DNA of 64,000 nt from Flavobacterium sp. 1355 (GTDB taxonomy: Bacteria > Bacteroidota > Bacteroidia > Flavobacteriales > Flavobacteriaceae). Of this stretch, positions 8,261 to 18,377 are shown piece by piece. The stretch is taken from assembly GCF_017833415.1 (NCBI RefSeq), contig NZ_JAFICC010000017.1, positions 51,174 to 115,173 of the forward strand, in the 5' to 3' direction. The position numbers and the translations under genes were made by a program. Under the pieces are notes generated by a model. The model ran no database searches. It saw only the letters and a list, made by a program, of their open reading frames with translations, and had not been told where the DNA came from. Numbering within the stretch: the first letter of the stretch is position 1; every line of letters begins with the position of its first letter.

Positions 8261-10984
8261 ATGAAATCAATACTTAGGTTTTTCGCATTTACGGTTCTTT
8301 TTTCAATAGCACAAAAAGGGTATTCTCAAGATCCTAATTTTCATGTTTATCTGAGTTTTGGTCAGTCGAATATGGAAGGATATGCCAAAATAGAACCGCA
8401 GGATAAAGGGGGAGTTGATGATCGGTTTCAGGTTTTACAGGCAGTTAATTGCCCTGATCTTAAACGGGAAAAAGGAAATTGGTATACCGCCATTCCTCCA
8501 TTGTGCCGTTGCAATACAGGATTAACACCAGTGGATTATTTTGGAAGAAACTTAGTAGCCAATTTGCCTAAAAATATAAAAGTGGGCGTGATCAATGTAG
8601 CCGTTGGAGGCTGTAAAATTGAACTTTTTGATAAAGATAAAACAGCAGAATATGTAGCAGCAGCACCAGAATGGATGAAAGGCATTCTAAAAGAATACGA
8701 CGGAAATCCGTATGCAAGACTGGTAGAACTGGCAAAAATAGCACAGAAAAAAGGCGTTATTAAAGGCATTTTACTGCATCAGGGAGAATCGAATACGGGC
8801 GATACACTTTGGCCGAAAAAAGTAAAAATCGTTTATGATAATTTGATAAAAGATTTAAATCTGGATCCAAAAAAAGTGCCTTTGCTTTCGGGTGAAACCG
8901 TAAACGAAGACCAGAATGGTAAATGTGGCAGCATGAATAAAATTATTGCGACATTGCCCAAAACGATTCCCAATTCGTATGTTATTTCATCTAAAGGATG
9001 CAAGGCAGAACCTGATTTTTTACATTTTAATGCCGCAGGTTACAGAGACTTAGGAAGACGTTATGCCGATAAAATGCTTTCGTTACTGGGATATAAATTC
9101 TCTGACGGAAAATCGCCTTTTATCGTTCAGGCTCCTCTTGGTTTCGACGTGTTGAATACCAGTATTCCTGCAGGAAAAATTGAAGCGATTACTTACGAAT
9201 CTAAAACGGTTGGATCTACAAGAAAAGTAAGCGTTTATACGCCACCGGGATTTAATAAAAAGAAAAAATATCCGGTTTTGTATCTTCTACACGGAATAGG
9301 CGGTGATGAAAAAGAATGGCTAAACGGAGGAAATCCGCAAATTATACTAGACAATCTTTTTGCAGAAGGAAAAATTGAACCCATGATTTTAGTCATGCCA
9401 AACGGCAGGGCAATGAAAGACGACAGCGCAACCGGAAATATAATGGCGCCAGATAAAGTACAGGCATTTGCTACATTCGAAAAAGATTTATTAAACGACC
9501 TGATTCCGTTTATCGAAAAAAAATACCCGGTTCTCAAAGACAGAGAGCACCGTGCAATAGCCGGATTATCAATGGGGGGCGGACAATCTTTAAATTTCGG
9601 ATTAGGGAATTTAGATAAATTTGCCTGGGTGGGTGCTTTTTCAGCCGCTCCCAATACCAAGGCTCCTGCAGAATTACTTCCGAATCCGGAAACAGCAAAA
9701 AAGAAATTAAAACTACTCTGGATTTCCTGCGGAGATAACGACTGTCTTATCGAAAACAGCAAACGAACGCACGATTATTTAGAAAAAAATGATGTGCCGC
9801 ACATCTATTATATCGAGCCGGGAGTGCACGATTTTAAAGTCTGGAAAAACGGATTGTATATGTTTTCGCAGTTTTTATTTAAACCTGTCGACCAATCGAC
9901 TTTTGCGTCTTATACCCTTTTAGGAAATCCGGCGCAAACCAATATTCGTAATGCAAAATACCCTCAAATATTGCCGGATAACAAAGTACTTTTTAAAGTC
10001 AATGCTCCCGAAGCTTCAAAAGTACAAATCGATTTGGGCAAAAAATACGATATGACAAGAGATTCAGACGGATTTTGGACCGCCACTACAGATGAGGTCA
10101 GCAAAGGCTTTAATTATTATTCGCTGCTTATAGATGGCGTTGCCGTTGCAGATCCGTCAAGTCAGACATTTTACGGAATGGGGCGCATGGCGAGCGGTAT
10201 TGAGATTCCGAATAAAGAAGGCGATTTTTATGCCTTAAAAGACGTTGCGCATGGTGATATCAGAATCAAGAAATACTTTTCAAAAGCCACCAATTCATGG
10301 CGAGAAATGTATGTGTATACACCGCCGGGTTACGAAAATGCTACAGAAAACTATCCGGTTTTATATCTTTTGCATGGCGGAGGCGAAGACCAAACAGGCT
10401 GGGCAACTCAGGGAAAAGCAAACTTAATTTTAGACAATTTAATTGCCGAAAATAAAGCAAAACCCATGATCATCGCTATGCTCGACGGCAATATGGGAAA
10501 CACAGGAGGCGTGGCAGGTTTTAACGAAAATGCACTAAAAGCTTTTGAAAATGAATTGAAAACAGGAGCGATACCTTTTGTAGAAAGCAATTTTAAAGTA
10601 GCCAAAGACGCAAAAAACAGAGCCTTGGCCGGATTATCAATGGGTGGCTTACAAACACTTTATGCGGGCGTTAAAAATTCTGACTTGTTTTCTTATATCG
10701 GTGTTTTCAGTTCGGGCTGGTGGGCGAATAATACCACTTTGTCAGAGCCGCAATACGAGTTTATGAAAAACAATGCCTCCACAATCAATTCAAATATCAA
10801 AGAATTTTGGATTTCGATGGGCGGCAAAGAAGATATCGCTTATGAAAATTGCAAAATTATGCTGAAAAAGTTCGACCAGCTCGGCATCAAATATAAATAC
10901 AGCGAATACCCTGGCGGACATACCTGGCCGGTCTGGAGGCACGATTTATTGATGTTTGCGCCATTATTGTTTCAGCAGAAATAA
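8261..10984 (+). CDS. multidomain esterase: SASA (CE6-like) + CE1 + E-set + CE1
   Basis: A single exported protein with three predicted esterase active sites. The signal peptide ends near residue 23 (GYSQ). Module 1 (about 25-275) is a sialate-O-acetylesterase/CE6-type SGNH domain with S36 in FGQSNMEG and H255 in DFLHFNAAGY. Module 2 (about 300-545) is an esterase-D/CE1 alpha/beta hydrolase with S437 in GLSMGGG and H523 in GVHDF. Module 3 (about 555-655) is an immunoglobulin-like E-set domain of the CBM48 type. Module 4 (about 660-907) is a second CE1 domain with S793 in GLSMGGL and H887 in GGHTW. The likely job is removing acetyl and feruloyl-type groups from arabinoxylan. Modules 3-4 resemble the free-standing esterases encoded at 57416 and 61658. 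CE1 domains can be acetyl-xylan or feruloyl esterases, and which applies is not resolved. Confidence 0.9.
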   Translation: MKSILRFFAFTVLFSIAQKGYSQDPNFHVYLSFGQSNMEGYAKIEPQDKGGVDDRFQVLQAVNCPDLKREKGNWYTAIPPLCRCNTGLTPVDYFGRNLVANLPKNIKVGVINVAVGGCKIELFDKDKTAEYVAAAPEWMKGILKEYDGNPYARLVELAKIAQKKGVIKGILLHQGESNTGDTLWPKKVKIVYDNLIKDLNLDPKKVPLLSGETVNEDQNGKCGSMNKIIATLPKTIPNSYVISSKGCKAEPDFLHFNAAGYRDLGRRYADKMLSLLGYKFSDGKSPFIVQAPLGFDVLNTSIPAGKIEAITYESKTVGSTRKVSVYTPPGFNKKKKYPVLYLLHGIGGDEKEWLNGGNPQIILDNLFAEGKIEPMILVMPNGRAMKDDSATGNIMAPDKVQAFATFEKDLLNDLIPFIEKKYPVLKDREHRAIAGLSMGGGQSLNFGLGNLDKFAWVGAFSAAPNTKAPAELLPNPETAKKKLKLLWISCGDNDCLIENSKRTHDYLEKNDVPHIYYIEPGVHDFKVWKNGLYMFSQFLFKPVDQSTFASYTLLGNPAQTNIRNAKYPQILPDNKVLFKVNAPEASKVQIDLGKKYDMTRDSDGFWTATTDEVSKGFNYYSLLIDGVAVADPSSQTFYGMGRMASGIEIPNKEGDFYALKDVAHGDIRIKKYFSKATNSWREMYVYTPPGYENATENYPVLYLLHGGGEDQTGWATQGKANLILDNLIAENKAKPMIIAMLDGNMGNTGGVAGFNENALKAFENELKTGAIPFVESNFKVAKDAKNRALAGLSMGGLQTLYAGVKNSDLFSYIGVFSSGWWANNTTLSEPQYEFMKNNASTINSNIKEFWISMGGKEDIAYENCKIMLKKFDQLGIKYKYSEYPGGHTWPVWRHDLLMFAPLLFQQK

Positions 10985-11023
10985 AGATTTTAAAATAGTA
11001 ATTGAATTGTAATAATAAAGTTC

Positions 11024-13549
11024 ATGAATACATTTTCAAAATATATCCTCACATTTCTTATCGTTTTTAGTTCTGCTATTTTAAAAGCGCAGTCGTTTAT
11101 TGCAACTCAAAAAGGCGATAATGTTATTACAATGAAAGAGAAATCTTCACAGCTATCCTTTCTTGTTAGTAACGGGACAGATGCCGGGGTTTTGCGTGCT
11201 ATTACAAATTTGCAAACTGATTTTGAAAAAGTGACGGGAGAAAAACCAGCAATCTTAAATCAGAAACCAAACTCATCTTCAACGCTGATTATTATCGGAA
11301 CAATCGGAACCAATTCGGTTATTGATGATTTAGTTAAAGCAAATAAGATCGACGGAAAACAGCTCAAAGGCAAAAATGAAAAATTTACGATCCAAAACAT
11401 AAAAAATCCATTTAGCGGCGTAGCAGAGGCCATTGTAATTGCCGGAAGTGACAAACGCGGAACGATTTACGGTATTTACGAAGTATCCAAACAAATTGGT
11501 GTTTCGCCCTGGTATTACTGGGCTGATGTGCCGGTGGAGAAAAAAGAAAATCTGTATTTTGTAAAAGGAACATACACTGATGGAGAACCTGCCGTAAAAT
11601 ACAGAGGGATTTTTATCAATGACGAAGCCCCGGCGTTAAGCGGCTGGTCGAAAGCTACATTTGGCGGATTTAACAGCAAATTCTACGAAAAAGTTTTTGA
11701 ATTACTGCTTCGGCTAAAAGCCAATTACATCTGGCCGGCCATGTGGGGTAATGCTTTTTATGATGACGATCAAGCAAGCGGACCTCTCGCCAACGAAATG
11801 GGAATTATCATCGGAACATCGCATCACGAACCAATGGCTTTGGCACAAACCGACTGGCACCGCTATATTAAAAAAAACAATCTCCCGAATGTTTGGGATT
11901 ACGCCAAAAATAAAACCGTTCTCGATGAATTCTGGAAAGGCGGATTAGAACGCAGCAAAAACTGGGAAAAACTCGTAACCGTAGGAATGCGTGGCGACGG
12001 CGACGAAGCCATGAGTGAAGGAACGAACATTGCATTACTGGAAAATATCGTAAAAGAACAGCGTAAAATTATTGCTGACGTGACCCAAAAAAAGCCTGAA
12101 AATACACCTCAGGTTTGGGCTTTGTATAAAGAAGTTCAGGATTATTACGATCAGGGAATGCGTGTTCCCGATGATGTTATTTTGCTTTTCTGCGATGACA
12201 ACTGGGGAAATGTGCGCAAACTTCCAGACATAACAAAACCTTTGCATAAAGGCGGTTACGGCATGTATTATCATTTTGATTATGTGGGAGGCCCAAGAAA
12301 TTCAAAATGGATCAATATTAGTCCGATACAAAGAGTTTGGGAACAAATGAATCTGAGTTACGAACATGGCGTTGATAAAGTCTGGATTGTAAATGTTGGA
12401 GACCTTAAACCAATGGAATTTCCGATCAGTTTCTTTTTAGATATGGCGTGGAATCCTAAAAAGTTTAATTCGCAGAATCTTTTTGAATTTACAGAAAAAT
12501 GGGCGGCAGATCAATTCGGAACAAAACACGCCAAAGAAATCGCAAGATTGTTAAATACCTATCCAAAATTTAATAGACGCGTCACTCCCGAAATGCTTGA
12601 CAGCAAAACCTACAGTCTGGAAAATTACAATGAATTTAAAACGGTTGTCAATGACTATAAAAATCTAGCACTTGATGCGTACCGAATTTACAATGAGATT
12701 CCAAAAGAATATCAGGATGCTTATTTTCAGTTGGTTTTGTATCCAATAGATGCCTGCAGCAACCTTTATGAAATGTATTTTGCACAAGCCAATAACAAAA
12801 AACTGGCAGCAGAAAAAAACATTTTAGCCAACGCTTTTGCAGATCAGGTGAAAATTAATTTTGAAAGAGATTCTGTTCTTCAAAACAAATACAACAATGA
12901 GATTTCAGGAGGAAAATGGACGCATATTATGGACCAGATGCGAATTGGATATAAGGCCTGGCACGATACTCCGAAAAATATTTTGCCTGAAGTGATTTAC
13001 GTCGCTGAAAAAGATGAGGTTAGAAGAAAAGTATTCGCAGAAAAAGACGGTTATGTTTCCATAGAAGCAGAACATTTTTCTAAACTAAATAATTCGAACA
13101 CAATTCACTGGGAGGTGATTCCTGATTTTGGAAAAACAAAAAGCGGAATTACGACATTTCCACAAAATAAATATCCCGCGCAAAACGACAATATTTTTGT
13201 CGAGTATGAAATTGATTTTACTTCAACAGGAGAATTTAATGTAGAATTACTTTTAGCGCCAACGCTTAATTTTAACAGCAACAAAGGTCTTCGTTATGAA
13301 GTTTCTTTTGATGAAGCAAAATCGCAAACCGTAAATTTTAACGGACATTACCGTGGTGAATTAGGAAAATGGCAGGCAGAACACTTGATTCATTCGAACA
13401 CGAAACATACCATTTCGAAACCCGGAAAACATGTTTTACGTTTTCGTGTTTTAGATCCCGGAATTGTGCTGGAGAAAATCGTCATTAATACCGGAGGATT
13501 AAAACCGTCTTATCTTGGTCCGCCTGAAAGTGAGACAATTGCAGAGTAA
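11024..13549 (+). CDS. GH115 xylan alpha-1,2-(4-O-methyl)glucuronidase
   Basis: Cleaves (methyl)glucuronic acid side chains from glucuronoxylan, including internal positions. The signal peptide ends around residue 23 (LKAQS). The N-terminal domain (about 25-180) is followed by the catalytic TIM barrel with characteristic GH115 sequence: YRGIFINDEAPALSGW, LRLKANYIWPAMWGNAFYDDD, GTSHHEPM and WIVNVGDLKPMEFP. A C-terminal beta domain (about 675-841) begins near SIEAEHFSKL. At 841 residues it has full family length. Its presence is the strongest single indicator that the operon addresses glucuronoxylan. The gene starts 39 bases after the fused esterase. Confidence 0.95.
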   Translation: MNTFSKYILTFLIVFSSAILKAQSFIATQKGDNVITMKEKSSQLSFLVSNGTDAGVLRAITNLQTDFEKVTGEKPAILNQKPNSSSTLIIIGTIGTNSVIDDLVKANKIDGKQLKGKNEKFTIQNIKNPFSGVAEAIVIAGSDKRGTIYGIYEVSKQIGVSPWYYWADVPVEKKENLYFVKGTYTDGEPAVKYRGIFINDEAPALSGWSKATFGGFNSKFYEKVFELLLRLKANYIWPAMWGNAFYDDDQASGPLANEMGIIIGTSHHEPMALAQTDWHRYIKKNNLPNVWDYAKNKTVLDEFWKGGLERSKNWEKLVTVGMRGDGDEAMSEGTNIALLENIVKEQRKIIADVTQKKPENTPQVWALYKEVQDYYDQGMRVPDDVILLFCDDNWGNVRKLPDITKPLHKGGYGMYYHFDYVGGPRNSKWINISPIQRVWEQMNLSYEHGVDKVWIVNVGDLKPMEFPISFFLDMAWNPKKFNSQNLFEFTEKWAADQFGTKHAKEIARLLNTYPKFNRRVTPEMLDSKTYSLENYNEFKTVVNDYKNLALDAYRIYNEIPKEYQDAYFQLVLYPIDACSNLYEMYFAQANNKKLAAEKNILANAFADQVKINFERDSVLQNKYNNEISGGKWTHIMDQMRIGYKAWHDTPKNILPEVIYVAEKDEVRRKVFAEKDGYVSIEAEHFSKLNNSNTIHWEVIPDFGKTKSGITTFPQNKYPAQNDNIFVEYEIDFTSTGEFNVELLLAPTLNFNSNKGLRYEVSFDEAKSQTVNFNGHYRGELGKWQAEHLIHSNTKHTISKPGKHVLRFRVLDPGIVLEKIVINTGGLKPSYLGPPESETIAE

Positions 13550-13608
13550 AATGGAATAATCTTGCACTTTTTTTATAGCATTTGAAAATCATACCACACC
13601 AAATATTT

Positions 13609-16071
13609 ATGAAAATATATTTAATTACCATATTATTATTTTTCGGATTTGCATTATCTGCACAGCAGACAGATGATTTAAAGCTTTGGTATAAAAGTGG
13701 TGCAGGAACAGTTTGGGAAAATGCTCTTCCACTGGGCAATGGCTTTCAGGCCGCTATGGTGTACGGAAATGTAGAGAAAGAGATTTTTCAATTGAATGAA
13801 GCGACGGTCTGGAGCGGAAGCCCAAACCGAAATGACAATCCGGATGCAAAAGGCGCTTTGAATGAAATAAGAAAGCTTCTGTTTGAAAAGGAATATAAAA
13901 AAGCCGAAAAACTCATAAACGAAAATATCATTACTAAAAAATCGCACGGGCAAATGTTTCAGCCGGTGGGAAATTTAGAATTGAGTTTTTTAAATCAGCA
14001 GGATTTTAAGGATTATTACCGCGAACTCGATATTGAAAAAGCCGTTGCAAAAACCACTTATAAAATAAACGGAATTACCTATACCAGAGAAGCATTTACT
14101 TCTTTTACGGATCGCGTTTTGGTAATTAAACTTTCGGCCGATAAGCCAGGAAAAGTTTCCTTTTCAGCGGCTTTTACTTCAGAACATAAAAAACAGGAAA
14201 TAACCGTTAACGGCAATAATGAAATTTTACTTTCCGGCACGACAAGCGATCACGAAGGAGTAGAAGGAAAGGTGAAATTTAATGCCATTGCAAAATTTAA
14301 AATTCAGGGAGGAAATTTAAAATCAAACGGTAATTCGATACAAATTGACGGCGCAGATTCTGTTTTGATCTATGTTTCGATCGCCACCAATTTTATCAAT
14401 TATAACGATATTAGTGGTAATGAAACCAAACTCGCAAAATCTTTTCTGAACAAGGCTTTTGATAAGAATTATGATAAAATGAAGGATGCACACATCGCTT
14501 TTTATCAAAAATATTTTAAAAGAGTGCAGCTTGATTTGGGAAATACCGAAGCCTCAAAATTACCAACAGACGAAAGACTGGCGAATTTCAGAAAAGTTTC
14601 AGATCCTTCTTTTGTGGCTTTGTATTATCAATACGGCCGTTATTTATTGATTTCTTCATCGCAGCCCGGCGGGCAGGCGGCAAATCTTCAGGGTATTTGG
14701 AATAAGAGTATGACACCGGTGTGGGATAGCAAATACACCATCAACATTAATACCGAGATGAATTATTGGCCGGCTGAGAAAACAAATCTGTCAGAAATGC
14801 ACGAGCCGCTTTTAAAAATGATTCAGGAACTCGGCCAAACCGGCAAAGAAACTGCCAAAGTAATGTACGGTGCCCGCGGTTGGATGGCGCATCACAATAC
14901 AGACATTTGGAGAATTAATGGAGCCGTTGACGGCGCTACGTGGGGAGTATGGAACGCAGGCGGCGGATGGCTGAGTCAGCACTTATGGGAACATTATTTG
15001 TATACGGGTGACAAAAAATATCTGGAATCTGTCTATGAAAATCTAAAAGGCGCTGCCGATTTTTATGCTGATTTTTTAGTAAAAGATCCCACAAACGGCT
15101 GGTTGGTCGTAGCACCCGGAAATTCACCTGAAAATGCTCCGGCCGCACATCAGGGTTCAGCAGTAACTGCGGGCTCTACAATGGACAATCAAATTGTGTT
15201 TGATGTTTTTACTTCTGTTATAAAAGCATCAGAAGTTTTAGGGAAAAACAAACAATACGCCGACAGTTTAAAAGTATTAAGAAATAGCCTGCCACCGATG
15301 CAAATTGGCCAATACAATCAGCTGCAGGAATGGTTGGACGATGTCGACGATCCCAAAGACAATCACCGTCATATATCACATTTATACGGTTTGTATCCTT
15401 CTAATCAGATTTCTGCCTACAAAACACCGGAACTTTTTGCAGCCGCAAAGAATACGTTGCTTCAAAGAGGTGATATTTCTACAGGCTGGAGCATGGGCTG
15501 GAAGGTAAACTGGTGGGCAAAAATGCAGGACGGCAACCACGCTTACAGCCTGATTCAGAATCAACTCACGCCACTGGGCGTAAACAAAGAAGGAGGAGGA
15601 ACTTATAAAAATCTTTTTGATGCACATCCGCCTTTTCAAATTGATGGTAATTTTGGATGTACCTCTGGAATCACCGAAATGTTGATGCAAAGTTCAGACG
15701 ATGCGATTCATTTGCTTCTTGCTTTGCCGGATGCCTTAAAAGAATATGGCGAAATTTCAGGATTAAAAGCACATGGAGGTTTTGAGATTAAGGAGCTGAA
15801 ATGGAAAAACGGAAAATTAATTGCCGTAAGTATTAAGTCTAATCTTGGCGGAAATTTGAGGCTGAGAACTCCAAATGAAATGAAAACGAAAGACAATAAA
15901 AATATAAAAATAGCGTCGGGGATTAATCCAAATGTTTTTTACCAAACGGTGGAGGTCAAAAAGCCGGTTATTGCAGAAAAAGCAACTATAAAACCTTTGG
16001 ATATTGCCCCAACATATCTGTATGATATAAAAACTGAAAAAGGCAAAAGCTACAGTTTCTTAATTAAATAA
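13609..16071 (+). CDS. GH95 alpha-L-fucosidase / alpha-L-galactosidase
   Basis: Exported inverting glycosidase acting on terminal alpha-L-fucose or alpha-L-galactose. I take the ATG at 13609 (MKIYLITILLFFGFALSAQ), which gives a clean signal peptide; an in-frame TTG at 13582 would add nine residues and is unlikely. Family signatures: WENALPLGNGFQAAMVYG and LNEATVWSGSP near the N-terminus; INTEMNYWPAEKTN with the Asn pair near the catalytic water; EWLDDVDDP with the presumed acid Glu; DAHPPFQIDGNFG near the C-terminal catalytic Asp. About 820 residues is normal for GH95. Next to GH115, GH43 and GH127-type genes, alpha-L-galactosidase activity on complex cereal-type xylan is plausible, because GH95 members in xylan loci of gut Bacteroides have that role. 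Fucosidase activity on xyloglucan is the alternative. Confidence 0.92.
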   Translation: MKIYLITILLFFGFALSAQQTDDLKLWYKSGAGTVWENALPLGNGFQAAMVYGNVEKEIFQLNEATVWSGSPNRNDNPDAKGALNEIRKLLFEKEYKKAEKLINENIITKKSHGQMFQPVGNLELSFLNQQDFKDYYRELDIEKAVAKTTYKINGITYTREAFTSFTDRVLVIKLSADKPGKVSFSAAFTSEHKKQEITVNGNNEILLSGTTSDHEGVEGKVKFNAIAKFKIQGGNLKSNGNSIQIDGADSVLIYVSIATNFINYNDISGNETKLAKSFLNKAFDKNYDKMKDAHIAFYQKYFKRVQLDLGNTEASKLPTDERLANFRKVSDPSFVALYYQYGRYLLISSSQPGGQAANLQGIWNKSMTPVWDSKYTININTEMNYWPAEKTNLSEMHEPLLKMIQELGQTGKETAKVMYGARGWMAHHNTDIWRINGAVDGATWGVWNAGGGWLSQHLWEHYLYTGDKKYLESVYENLKGAADFYADFLVKDPTNGWLVVAPGNSPENAPAAHQGSAVTAGSTMDNQIVFDVFTSVIKASEVLGKNKQYADSLKVLRNSLPPMQIGQYNQLQEWLDDVDDPKDNHRHISHLYGLYPSNQISAYKTPELFAAAKNTLLQRGDISTGWSMGWKVNWWAKMQDGNHAYSLIQNQLTPLGVNKEGGGTYKNLFDAHPPFQIDGNFGCTSGITEMLMQSSDDAIHLLLALPDALKEYGEISGLKAHGGFEIKELKWKNGKLIAVSIKSNLGGNLRLRTPNEMKTKDNKNIKIASGINPNVFYQTVEVKKPVIAEKATIKPLDIAPTYLYDIKTEKGKSYSFLIK

Positions 16072-16075
16072 TAGT

Positions 16076-18373
16076 ATGAAAAATCTTTGTATAAAATATA
16101 AAATCTTCTGTTGTCTGCTGGGATTGTTGATTACATCTTCCGCGACAGCGCAAATGCAATTGTTTGATTTAAAAGAAGTAAGATTAAAAGAAGGGCCGTT
16201 TAAAAATGCTCAGGATGTTGATCTCAAATATATTTTAGAACTCAATCCAGATCGACTTTTGGCGCCGTATCTCATTGCTTCGGGAATACCCGTAAAAGCA
16301 GAACGTTACGGCAATTGGGAAAGCATAGGACTTGACGGGCACATTGCCGGACATTATCTTTCGGCATTGGCGATGATGTATGCTTCTACCGGAAATACGG
16401 AAGTAAAAAACCGACTGGATTATATGATTTTGGAATTGGAAAAATGCCAGCAAAAAAACGGGAACGGTTATGTGGGCGGAATTCCGCAGGGAAAAGTTTT
16501 TTGGGACCGAATTCACAACGGAGACATCGACGGAAGCAATTTTGGTTTGAACAATACCTGGGTGCCGCTGTACAATATTCACAAGCTTTTTGCCGGTTTA
16601 ACCGATACCTATCATTACACCGGAAATGAAAAAGCAAAAGAAGTTTTAGTAAAAGTGGGCGACTGGTTTATCGAATTAATTCGTCCGCTTTCTGAGGAGC
16701 AGATTCAAAATATTTTAAAAACAGAACACGGCGGCATAAACGAATCTTTTGCTGATTTATATATCATAACCAAAGACAAAAAATACCTCGAAACAGCGGA
16801 GAAAGTTTCGCATTTAGCCATCTTAAATCCGCTGGAAAAAAGAGAAGATAAATTAACAGGATTGCATGCCAACACCCAAATTCCAAAAGTAATTGGTTTC
16901 GAAAAAATCGGCAGACTTTCAGGAAATAAAGAAATGACAGATGCCGCGCAGTTTTTCTGGGAAAATGTAACTCAAAAACGCAGCGTAGCTTTTGGCGGAA
17001 ACAGTTTTGCAGAGCATTTTAATCCAACAGAAGATTTTAGCGGCATGTTAAAATCAAACCAAGGGCCTGAAACGTGTAATTCGTATAATATGGAGCGTTT
17101 GAGCAAAGCCTTATTTCTGGACAAAAATCAGGTCAGTTACCTTGATTTTTACGAGCGCACGCTTTACAATCACATTCTTTCGAGCCAGCATCCTGAAAAA
17201 GGCGGTTTTGTTTATTTTACTCCCATAAGACCGAATCATTATCGCGTCTATTCCCAACCCGAAACAAGCATGTGGTGTTGTGTGGGTTCAGGATTGGAAA
17301 ATCATTCTAAATACGGAGAATTAATTTACAGCCATTCTGATAATGATGTTTTTGTAAATCTTTTTATTCCGTCGACTTTAGACTGGAAAGAAAAGGATAT
17401 TTACATCGAACAAAGCACCAAATTTCCGTATCAAAACAGCACAGATCTTGTTTTAAAATTAAAGAAAACCACAACTTTCTCTATGAATATCCGTTGTCCG
17501 GAATGGGCAGAAAATTTTGAAATTTCAATTAATGGGCAACTTCAGAAAATAGAACCAAAGCCATCCAGTTATGTTGTTCTCAACAGAAAATGGAAATCCG
17601 GAGATCAAATTTCGGTTACATTCAAAACTTCCACACATTTAGAAAATTTGCCGGACGGTTCTAACTGGAGCGCTTTTTTAAACGGACCTATTGTGTTGGC
17701 AGCCAAAACATCCAACAAAGATTTAGACGGATTATTTGCCGATGACAGCCGAATGGGACATGTAGCATCCGGTAAATATTATCCGTTAGATCAGGCCTAT
17801 GCCATGATTGGCGATAAAGCGGCTTATATCGCAAAACTGAAAGATTTAGGAAACCTGCGTTTTCGTTTGGACTCATTAGAATTACAGCCTTTTTTTGAAA
17901 TTCATGATGCACGTTATCAAATGTATTTTCAAAATTATACCAAAGAACAGTATCAGGAAAAACATGCTTTGTTGAAACAGCAGGAAATAGAAGCATTGGC
18001 TTTGGAAGCTAAAACCATTGATAAAATTAATTGCGGCGAACAGCAGTCAGAAGTCGATCATCGATATAAAGGCGAAAAAAGTGATTCGGGTTACGACGAT
18101 ACAAAAGCGTGGAGAAGCACCAAATCGTATATTTCGTATCAGTTATTGAATAAAAACAAGTCCGGAAAATATCTGGATATCATTTGTACAGACGATTCTA
18201 AAACCGATAAAATCACCATTCTCATTAACGAAAAACCGGCTTCGATTGTTGCTGCAGCAAATAAAACCATTCGATTAAATGTTGAAAATATCGAAGTCGT
18301 AAACATTACCATAAAATCTAACGACGGAAGCAATAGTCCGAAGTTTCATCAATTCAGAATTTTAAAGGAGTAG
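16076..18373 (+). CDS. GH127/GH146-like (DUF1680) beta-L-arabinofuranosidase
   Basis: Predicted cysteine-dependent retaining beta-L-arabinofuranosidase. The signal peptide ends near residue 25 (SATAQ). The alpha/alpha barrel starts at RLKEGPFKNAQDVDLKYIL and continues through GLDGHIAGHYLSALAMMYA. The zinc/cysteine site is complete: E313 in SFAEHF (acid candidate), E332 and C334 in PETCNSYN, and the vicinal C401-C402 in MWCCVGSG, matching the spacing pattern of characterised GH127 enzymes. C-terminal beta domains (about 550-765) end in a carbohydrate-binding-like region. It starts 4 bases after the GH95 stop and ends 4 bases before the next GH43, so co-translation is likely. GH127 versus GH146 cannot be decided by eye. 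Confidence 0.88.
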   Translation: MKNLCIKYKIFCCLLGLLITSSATAQMQLFDLKEVRLKEGPFKNAQDVDLKYILELNPDRLLAPYLIASGIPVKAERYGNWESIGLDGHIAGHYLSALAMMYASTGNTEVKNRLDYMILELEKCQQKNGNGYVGGIPQGKVFWDRIHNGDIDGSNFGLNNTWVPLYNIHKLFAGLTDTYHYTGNEKAKEVLVKVGDWFIELIRPLSEEQIQNILKTEHGGINESFADLYIITKDKKYLETAEKVSHLAILNPLEKREDKLTGLHANTQIPKVIGFEKIGRLSGNKEMTDAAQFFWENVTQKRSVAFGGNSFAEHFNPTEDFSGMLKSNQGPETCNSYNMERLSKALFLDKNQVSYLDFYERTLYNHILSSQHPEKGGFVYFTPIRPNHYRVYSQPETSMWCCVGSGLENHSKYGELIYSHSDNDVFVNLFIPSTLDWKEKDIYIEQSTKFPYQNSTDLVLKLKKTTTFSMNIRCPEWAENFEISINGQLQKIEPKPSSYVVLNRKWKSGDQISVTFKTSTHLENLPDGSNWSAFLNGPIVLAAKTSNKDLDGLFADDSRMGHVASGKYYPLDQAYAMIGDKAAYIAKLKDLGNLRFRLDSLELQPFFEIHDARYQMYFQNYTKEQYQEKHALLKQQEIEALALEAKTIDKINCGEQQSEVDHRYKGEKSDSGYDDTKAWRSTKSYISYQLLNKNKSGKYLDIICTDDSKTDKITILINEKPASIVAAANKTIRLNVENIEVVNITIKSNDGSNSPKFHQFRILKE

Positions 18374-18377
18374 AAAG

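Noticed and set aside
9235..9762. 175-codon open frame on the minus strand
   Set aside because: Lies fully antisense to the CE1 module of the fused esterase, composition is low-complexity Ser/Phe/Pro as expected of a shadow frame, and no family resemblance was seen.
13582..13608. TTG-initiated extension of the GH95 gene
   Set aside because: ATG at 13609 starts a standard signal peptide; the extension would bury it behind MKIIPHQIF.
16235..16637. Overlapping open frames on both strands within the GH127-like gene
   Set aside because: Shadow frames of a strongly conserved catalytic domain; no independent support.
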